In this document: piece after piece, positions 59,071 to 64,000 of the stretch | Numbering within the stretch: the stretch's first letter is position 1 | Layout: each line of letters starts with the position of its first letter | Source of the DNA: DATFYM01 sp035315065 | GTDB lineage: Bacteria; Acidobacteriota; Terriglobia; UBA7540 | NCBI GenBank assembly: GCA_035315065.1 | Contig: DATFYM010000160.1 | Coordinates: 1 to 64,000, forward strand | DNA: 64,000 bases | Reading direction: 5' to 3' | Program-made: the position numbers and the translations under genes | Notes under the pieces: generated by a model | Database searches by the model: none | What the model saw: the letters and a program-made list of their open reading frames with translations, nothing else | Told to the model about the DNA's origin: nothing

Positions 59071-59185
59071 TCTCCGAGTCTTCTCGTGACGGCTAGTCGA
59101 TAGCGACCTCCGTACTCAGTAACGGCAATAGCAATGACTCCGTTTTCTATTCCGCGACCGCCGGGCGTGTGATAAAGTCCGGCCC

Positions 59186-59374
59186 ATGAAACTAACGAAG
59201 TGTCCACACTGCAATTCCACCAAGCTCTCGCAGTCGCCGAGCGGCGAGCACCAGCAATGCCTCTCGTGCCAGCGCATCTTGCTCGCGCCTCGGCCGCGGA
59301 ACCGAAGGCGCGACGACGACGGCAAGGGTGTCGTCTCCCAAGCGGAGCCGGTGGCCGAAACCGCGGGAGCCTGA
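59186..59374 (+). CDS. Small zinc-ribbon-like protein
   Basis: A 62-aa ORF with two Cys pairs, CPHCNSTKLS and CLSCQRILL, spaced as a zinc ribbon, followed by a charged tail (RPRNRRRDDDGK). Codon composition fits the genome. No clear Shine-Dalgarno (tccggccc upstream). Could be a small regulatory protein or a chance frame. A long antisense frame covers it but lacks family features. Confidence 0.5.
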   Translation: MKLTKCPHCNSTKLSQSPSGEHQQCLSCQRILLAPRPRNRRRDDDGKGVVSQAEPVAETAGA

Positions 59375-59864
59375 GGTCGCGCCACGCTTCTCGCCCCTGC
59401 ATGGGGGAGACGTGTCCCCGCTCGGGCCGAGGGGCGATTCCATGGTGCGCTGCGGGCAGGCGGCCGCGGTGGTGTCTCTTGCGGTCTTCGCGGGTCCCCG
59501 CCTGGAAGGGCAGGCGGCCGTGAAGCGTGTGTCAACTGGCTCGTGCAAGGGCGCTCGGACGCCGTACTGCGGGCGGCCGGCCCTCGCGTCGGCATTCCAC
59601 AGGGCTCGGATGCGACCGCTTGCCAGATTCGACACGTTCCCCACCATCTTGATCGGCAACTGGGCAGAGTCTCTGTCGGTGTCGCGGTTGCGGCCGGCCG
59701 CATCGGTTTTGGTGATGCGTTCGCCCCGCAATAGGAGTATCCTATAATCTTCACGGTTGAGCTGTCGCTGATGATTGAAGATGCGCAGGTGAACGAGCTT
59801 GTCTCGGCCTGGGAGCGGCCCGTCGTCGTAATGCAATCGCCGGACCGCATGGTACTCCGTCTGA
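59375..59864. other. Region of ambiguous coding, possible decayed gene
   Basis: Several frames are open on both strands, none recognisable. On the plus strand two successive fragments look protein-like: one around QGRSDAVLRAAGPRVG (59543-59734), and another around VELSLMIEDAQVNELVSAW ending near 59874. This could be a gene decayed by frameshifts ahead of the TPR-like gene. Confidence 0.35.
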
Positions 59865-60791
59865 ATGCGTCGGCTTGACGTGGCGCGTGAACCTCTGATG
59901 TCAGGCAGGGCCCCAACCCGTGGTTGTATCTGCTTCGCCTCGTTTCGCGTGAGCGCGGCGATGGCTCTTCTCGCGTTTATCTCTATCTCGGTGTCGGCCA
60001 CGACTCCAGCCGATATTCCTTCGTCCGCGTCCCTTCTGGAAGTTGGCTATCGCGACATGTACGACCTTCAATTTGACGGCGCCCACAAGGCATTCCAGGA
60101 GTGGGAGCGATTGAACCCGGAGGACCCGTTCGGGCCCACGTCGGACGCGGCGGCCTACCTGTTTTCCGAGTTCGACCGACTCGGCATCTTGCAGTCGGAA
60201 TTCTTCGTGGACGACGGCGAGTTTCGGCATCGTGTGAGACCGGCGCCCGATCCGAGGGCTCGTGAGGCTTTCGATAGCCAGTTGAAGAAGAGCGAACAGC
60301 TTGCGGGCTCCGTTTTGGCGCGCAGCCCGCAGGACAAGAACGCCCTCTTTGCCAAGACCCTGGACGTCGGCCTGCGTTCTGACTACCTGGCGTTGATCGA
60401 AAAGAAGTACGTAGCTTCCTTAAAGGCCATGAAGAGCGCCGGCCTGCTGGCCGAGCAACTGTTGAAGCTTGATCCGACGAACTACGATGCCTATATTGCG
60501 GTGGGGGTGGAGAACTACATGCTCGGTCTGAGTCCCGCTCCAATGCGCTGGTTACTGCGGATGTACGGAGCGGAAACGGACAAGCAGAAGGGGATTGAGC
60601 GCCTTCGGCTGACAGCGGAGAAGGGTCACTACCTCCTTCCCTTTGCCCGCCTTCTTCTGGCTGTCGCTGCGCTACGGGATAAGGATCAGGATCAAGCCCG
60701 GCGGTTGCTGCAAGGGTTGGCGACGGAATTCCCGCATAACCGGCTTTATGCGAGAGAACTTGCCCGGCTTCAGCCGATCGCCGGTCAGTGA
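59865..60791 (+). CDS. TPR-like exported protein of unknown function
   Basis: A 308-aa protein. The first 30 residues are arginine-rich and the hydrophobic segment MALLAFISISVSA comes at about residue 33, so a later start (ATG 59898) is possible. The mature part has helical repeats: LLEVGYRDMYDLQFDGAHKA, KKYVASLKAMKSAGLLAEQ, YDAYIAVGVENYMLGL, then LPFARLLLAVAALRDKDQDQ and LATEFPHNRLYARELARLQP. This resembles TPR proteins found singly in many acidobacteria. A binding or scaffold role is likely. No partner is adjacent. Confidence 0.7.
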   Translation: MRRLDVAREPLMSGRAPTRGCICFASFRVSAAMALLAFISISVSATTPADIPSSASLLEVGYRDMYDLQFDGAHKAFQEWERLNPEDPFGPTSDAAAYLFSEFDRLGILQSEFFVDDGEFRHRVRPAPDPRAREAFDSQLKKSEQLAGSVLARSPQDKNALFAKTLDVGLRSDYLALIEKKYVASLKAMKSAGLLAEQLLKLDPTNYDAYIAVGVENYMLGLSPAPMRWLLRMYGAETDKQKGIERLRLTAEKGHYLLPFARLLLAVAALRDKDQDQARRLLQGLATEFPHNRLYARELARLQPIAGQ

Positions 60792-60795
60792 ACGG

Positions 60796-60955
60796 GACGG
60801 CAGATGGCAGACGGCATAGAGGCGTGTAAGACGGTAGACAGCAGATGGCATAGAGGCGTGGTGTACGGCATATAGACGGTCTCCCCATATGCCGTCTAAT
60901 GATAACTACCGCCTTCCTCTTCCCCATATGCCGTCTACCATCTACCAAGGTAGGC
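60796..60955. repeat. Word-type inverted repeat (GACGGCAGATGG / CCATATGCCGTC words)
   Basis: acggcagatggcagacggca and gtgtacggcatatagacggt face ccccatatgccgtctaccat. It reaches the Shine-Dalgarno of the polyketide synthase gene. Confidence 0.75.
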
Positions 60956-60957
60956 TT

Positions 60958-62007
60958 ATGAGAATTGCCAGCGTCGCGAGCGCGTTCCCCAAGCACTACT
61001 TTCCTCAACGCGTCCTGGTGGAGGCCCTGAAGCAACACTGGGGCGAGCGGCTGGCCAATCCGCAGCGTCTGGACCGTCTCCTCACCCGCGGCGGGGTTGA
61101 CGGTCGACACCTATCGCTGCCCATGAGCGCCTACGACAGTCTCTCTACCTGGGGTCAAGCCAACAATGCCTGGATCGAGGTGGCGCAAGAACTGGGTCAG
61201 CAGGCAATCTGCGCCGCTCTCGTTCGACTGGGGCTGGCCCCGCGCGATCTCGATGCGCTGTTCGTCGTGTCGGTCACGGGGATTGCAAGCCCCTCCCTGG
61301 ACGCTAGGCTAGTTAACCGGATGGGACTCAGCCCGAACATCAAGCGTATTCCGATCTTCGGCCTGGGATGCGTGGCTGGCGCCGCCGGCATCGCTCGCGC
61401 CGCCGACTACGTACGGGCGTATCCAAGTCACCTCGCCGCTCTTCTCTCCGTCGAGTTGTGCTCGCTCACCCTTCAGCGCGACGATACCTCGATGGCCAAT
61501 CTGATTTCATCCACCCTTTTCGGTGACGGCGCGGCAGCCGTGATTGTTGCCGGATCGGAAAGGAACGCCGAGGGCCCACAAGTCCTGGCGACCCGCTCGG
61601 TGTTCTACCCTGACACTGAGCAGGTGATGGGTTGGGATATCTCCGAGAAGGGTTTCCGCATCGTTCTCTCGGCGGAAGTCCCCGAGATGGTGAGGCGCCA
61701 CCTCGCCGGCGACGTCGATACTTTTCTCGGCGATCAAGGCCTGAGCCGGGCAGACATCGGAAGCTGGATTCTGCACACCGGAGGTCCCAAGGTACTCAAG
61801 GCGACGGAGGAAACCTTCGGCTTTGCCAACGGAGAACTTGCCGCATCATGGGAGTGTCTCCGCCGCACCGGCAATCTATCGTCGGCATCCGTGCTGGTGG
61901 TGCTGGAAGAGATCATGATGCATCGCCGGCCCCAGCCCGGCGCGCTGAGCCTTCTGGCAGCAATGGGACCAGGCTTCTGCTCGGAATTGGTCCTGCTGCG
62001 GTGGTGA
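60958..62007 (+). CDS. Type III polyketide synthase (chalcone/stilbene synthase-like)
   Basis: A 349-aa thiolase-fold enzyme. The start at 60958 (MRIASVASAFPKHYF) is chosen over 60889 because of aaggtagg upstream and family alignment. Catalytic triad: Cys138 in PIFGLGCVAGAAG, His in SWILHTGGPKVL, and Asn in RRTGNLSSASV. FGDGAAAVIVAG is conserved. Bacterial relatives condense a fatty or aryl acyl-CoA with malonyl-CoA to alkylpyrones or alkylresorcinols. The usual partners (methyltransferase, FAD hydroxylase) are not adjacent. Product not predictable. Confidence 0.9.
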   Translation: MRIASVASAFPKHYFPQRVLVEALKQHWGERLANPQRLDRLLTRGGVDGRHLSLPMSAYDSLSTWGQANNAWIEVAQELGQQAICAALVRLGLAPRDLDALFVVSVTGIASPSLDARLVNRMGLSPNIKRIPIFGLGCVAGAAGIARAADYVRAYPSHLAALLSVELCSLTLQRDDTSMANLISSTLFGDGAAAVIVAGSERNAEGPQVLATRSVFYPDTEQVMGWDISEKGFRIVLSAEVPEMVRRHLAGDVDTFLGDQGLSRADIGSWILHTGGPKVLKATEETFGFANGELAASWECLRRTGNLSSASVLVVLEEIMMHRRPQPGALSLLAAMGPGFCSELVLLRW

Positions 62008-62009
62008 TC

Positions 62010-62138
62010 TAGCTGTCAGCCCCCAGCTAGATCAAATCATCAGCAGTCAGTAACAACCCAACACCAACCTCGGCCCAGCCTTTTGCGACGCCTGGCGGCT
62101 GATAGATAGCTGACGGCTGATGGCTGTTGGCTGTTAAA
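62010..62138. repeat. Word-type repeat (GGCTGATGGCTG and CAGCAGTCAG words)
   Basis: ctgtcagcccccagctagat and atcagcagtcagtaac face gcggctgatagatagctgac and ggctgatggctgttggctgt. It lies between the convergent polyketide synthase and STAS genes. Confidence 0.65.
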
Positions 62139-62495
62139 TCAGTTCCCTGACATGGCTGCGCACGCCGACGCGGCGTCGGGATACATCTGCACGGTTCGCT
62201 CCAGATGGACGGTCCCAAGGATTCTCTTCAGAGTCCCGGCAGCGCCGGCGATCACCATTCGTCCGCCGGCTTGTTCCATCGCACGCGCCACCACCACCAG
62301 CATGCCGACGCCCGAGCTATCGACAAAGTCCACCTTGCCGAGGTCCAGTACCAATTTCCTCGCGCCTTGCTCGATTCGCTCCTCGATGGCGCGTTCCACC
62401 TCTCTCAGCGTTAGACCTCGCGAGGTGAGGCGGCCCGTGAGGTCCATTACAGTGATGTCAGGCTCGACCTGCCGAAATACGAACTGTACTTTCAT
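62139..62495 (-). CDS. STAS-domain anti-anti-sigma factor
   Basis: A 118-aa single STAS domain: ITVMDLTGRLTSRG, KLVLDLGKVDFVDSSGVGML with the phosphorylatable Ser in DSSGVG, and MVIAGAAGTLKRIL. It belongs to the SpoIIAA/RsbV type: unphosphorylated it binds an anti-sigma kinase and frees a sigma factor or another target. The cognate kinase and phosphatase are not adjacent; candidates in the window are the HATPase response regulator (55191) and the SpoIIE phosphatase (39373). It is divergent from uvrC. Confidence 0.9.
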   Translation of the reverse strand: MKVQFVFRQVEPDITVMDLTGRLTSRGLTLREVERAIEERIEQGARKLVLDLGKVDFVDSSGVGMLVVVARAMEQAGGRMVIAGAAGTLKRILGTVHLERTVQMYPDAASACAAMSGN

Positions 62496-62507
62496 GCGAG
62501 TCGCCCG

Positions 62508-62568
62508 CTCTCAGTTTTCAGCCGTCAGTTTACCAGAGAGAAGAAACAACTGAGAACTGAATATGGCT
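62508..62568. repeat. Short word-type inverted repeat (CTCAGTTTTCAG / CTGAGAACTG words)
   Basis: tctcagttttcagccgtcag faces caactgagaactgaat around a loop of about 20 nt. Same word family as 16256-16363. Confidence 0.7.
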
Positions 62569-62649
62569 GCCGACTCGCTGAACGCTGCCGAAAGCCCATG
62601 GCAGATGGCCCGATAGCGCGCGATAATACTCATGAGGGACACCAGCGAA

Positions 62650-64000
62650 ATGAACGACGCGCTGCGTCAGAAAGCCGAGGCGCTGCCGGCGCAACCAGGC
62701 GTCTACATCTTCAAAGATGACTCGGGGACGCCCATCTACGTCGGCAAGGCCAAGTCGCTGCGGCATCGCGTGCGCTCGTACTTTCAGGACTACCGCCCGC
62801 CCGATCAGAAGCGCGACCTCATGTTGGACGCGGCCGGGGATCTCGAGACCATCCTCGTCGACAATGAGAAAGAAGCGATGGCGCTGGAGAACAATCTCAT
62901 CAAGCGCTTCAAGCCGCGCTACAACATCCTGCTGCGCGACGACAAAACGTATCCTTACATCAAGCTAACCCTGGCCGAGTGTTATCCACGAGTCTACGTC
63001 ACGCGCCGTCTGCGGAAGGACGGCTCGGCTTACTACGGCCCCTACTTCCCCGCCCACCTCGCCTATCGGATCGTGGACCTTATCCACCGCGTGTTCCTGG
63101 TACCCTCCTGCAACGTGGACCTGACGCGCACCCATCCGCGTCCGTGCCTCCAGTACTACATCAAGCGCTGCCAGGGTCCGTGCGTGGCCGGGTTCACTAC
63201 CGAGGAGCGATACCGGGAGGCGGTGCATCGCGTCCGCCTGCTCCTGGAGGGCCACGCCAGCGAACTGGTTCGCCAGTTGCACATCTCAATGATGTGCGCT
63301 TCGGACTCCCAGGACTACGAAACCGCGGCGAGTACTCGCGATATGATCGCCACCCTCGACGGAGTGCGAGAGCGGCAGAAGATGGCGGCCTCGGCGGGCG
63401 GCGACGCGGACATCTTCGGATTTCACCAGGAGGGACAGCAGGTGGCAGTCGACCTGTTTCACCTCCGCGGCGGACGCACCGTCGACCGGCGTGAGTTCTT
63501 CTGGGAAGACCTCAGCGAGTTCAATCCCAGCGAGTTTTTCTCCACGCTCTTGCAGCAGATCTATCTCGATCAGCAGTACCTGCCGGACGAGATCGACGTG
63601 CCGCTCGACTTCGACGACCGCGGCGTGCTGGAAGAGCTGCTCTCGGAGAAGCGCGGACGCGCCGTCCACATCTTCACGCCGCAGGCAGGGCGCAAGCGGG
63701 CGCTGGTGGAGTTGGTGGCCCGCAACGCTCGACACTCCTTCGAGCGGCGCTTTCGCATCCTACGCCCGCGCACCGACGAGATGCTGGCGGCCCTGGCGGA
63801 CGCGCTCGACCTGCCCAAGCCCCCGCGGCGCATCGAGTGCTTCGACGTGTCGCACACGCAGGGCACGGATATCGTGGCTTCCATGGTGGTGTCGGAGGAC
63901 GGCCGCATGAAGAAAGCCGACTACCGCAAGTTCATCGTCAAGACCGTGCCGCAGAACGATGACTTCGCCAGCATGAATGAAGTGGTGGGACGCCGCTACC
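62650..64000 (+). CDS. uvrC: Excinuclease ABC subunit UvrC, 3' end beyond window
   Basis: Partial, at least 450 codons, continuing past the window edge. The start at 62650 (MNDALRQKAEALPAQPG) is chosen; an in-frame ATG at 62632 is the alternative. The GIY-YIG nuclease domain (GVYIFKDDSGTPIYVGKAK) makes the 3' incision. Cys-rich CNVDLTRTHPRPC and KRCQGPCVAG follow, and a UvrBC (UVR) helical region around QDYETAASTRDMIATLDGV. The RNase H-like domain starts with RIECFDVSHTQGTDIVASMV, which makes the 5' incision. UvrC acts with UvrAB in nucleotide excision repair. No uvrA or uvrB is in the window. Confidence 0.96.
   Translation, partial: MNDALRQKAEALPAQPGVYIFKDDSGTPIYVGKAKSLRHRVRSYFQDYRPPDQKRDLMLDAAGDLETILVDNEKEAMALENNLIKRFKPRYNILLRDDKTYPYIKLTLAECYPRVYVTRRLRKDGSAYYGPYFPAHLAYRIVDLIHRVFLVPSCNVDLTRTHPRPCLQYYIKRCQGPCVAGFTTEERYREAVHRVRLLLEGHASELVRQLHISMMCASDSQDYETAASTRDMIATLDGVRERQKMAASAGGDADIFGFHQEGQQVAVDLFHLRGGRTVDRREFFWEDLSEFNPSEFFSTLLQQIYLDQQYLPDEIDVPLDFDDRGVLEELLSEKRGRAVHIFTPQAGRKRALVELVARNARHSFERRFRILRPRTDEMLAALADALDLPKPPRRIECFDVSHTQGTDIVASMVVSEDGRMKKADYRKFIVKTVPQNDDFASMNEVVGRRY

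Noticed and set aside
59192..60001. 269-aa antisense protein
   Set aside because: Covers the zinc-ribbon ORF and the start of the TPR-like gene; composition typical of GC-rich antisense frames.

Overview
The window looks like chromosomal DNA of an Acidobacteriota member (Terriglobia / Koribacter-Solibacter type). The basis is GC-rich coding sequence, an Oar-like TonB-dependent receptor with a carboxypeptidase-regulatory N-terminus, a Ser/Thr kinase fused to a TolB-type WD40 propeller, a PEP-CTERM secreted protein, several glycoside hydrolases, an ECF42 sigma factor with YCII partners, and gaps filled with word-like inverted repeats. No rRNA, tRNA, CRISPR array or prophage was seen.

Layout. 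1-2600: a small membrane-protein gene broken by a 5-nt insertion, an IS1595-type element with a small downstream ORF, and a gene remnant cut by it. 3.1-5.4 kb: tannase/feruloyl-esterase-like enzyme and a DUF4258/DUF2283 pair. 5.5-10.1 kb: sugar/lipid block (SDR epimerase, polysaccharide deacetylase, MGDG-synthase-like glycosyltransferase, UDP-sulfoquinovose synthase SqdB). 10.1-17.3 kb: minus-strand rimP-nusA-infB-DUF503-truB cluster without rbfA. 17.6-23 kb: a tandem AhpD-like protein with an in-frame UGA at a CxxC cysteine (probable selenoprotein), a small secreted protein and a TonB-dependent receptor. 23.3-36 kb: M50/CBS protease, GH36-like enzyme, large secreted protein, AsmA, lectin-like/LssY protein, GH2 beta-galactosidase. 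36-39 kb: priA. 39.3-46.1 kb: SpoIIE phosphatase, two YCII genes sharing an upstream block that fits an ECF42 promoter, PEP-CTERM protein, DUF1801 protein, ECF42 sigma factor. 46.1-51.5 kb: Ser/Thr kinase, small exported protein followed by a fourfold ~202-bp repeat, SET-domain protein. 51.7-56 kb: hybrid histidine kinase and two response regulators, one carrying an anti-sigma-type ATPase. 56-64 kb: aquaporin, GlsB-like protein, pentonate dehydratase, TPR-like protein, type III polyketide synthase, STAS protein and the start of uvrC.

Three things stand out. (1) The tandem AhpD gene reads in frame through UGA exactly where its second half has the second Cys of CxxC, with a candidate bSECIS hairpin 17 nt downstream. 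(2) An ECF42 sigma factor lies near two YCII genes preceded by 40-bp near-identical blocks containing TGTCGA-N17-CGAC. (3) More than twenty intergenic gaps hold hairpin-capable elements whose arms are tandem runs of short words. Different loci use different words with the same architecture, and some elements run into the ends of neighbouring genes.
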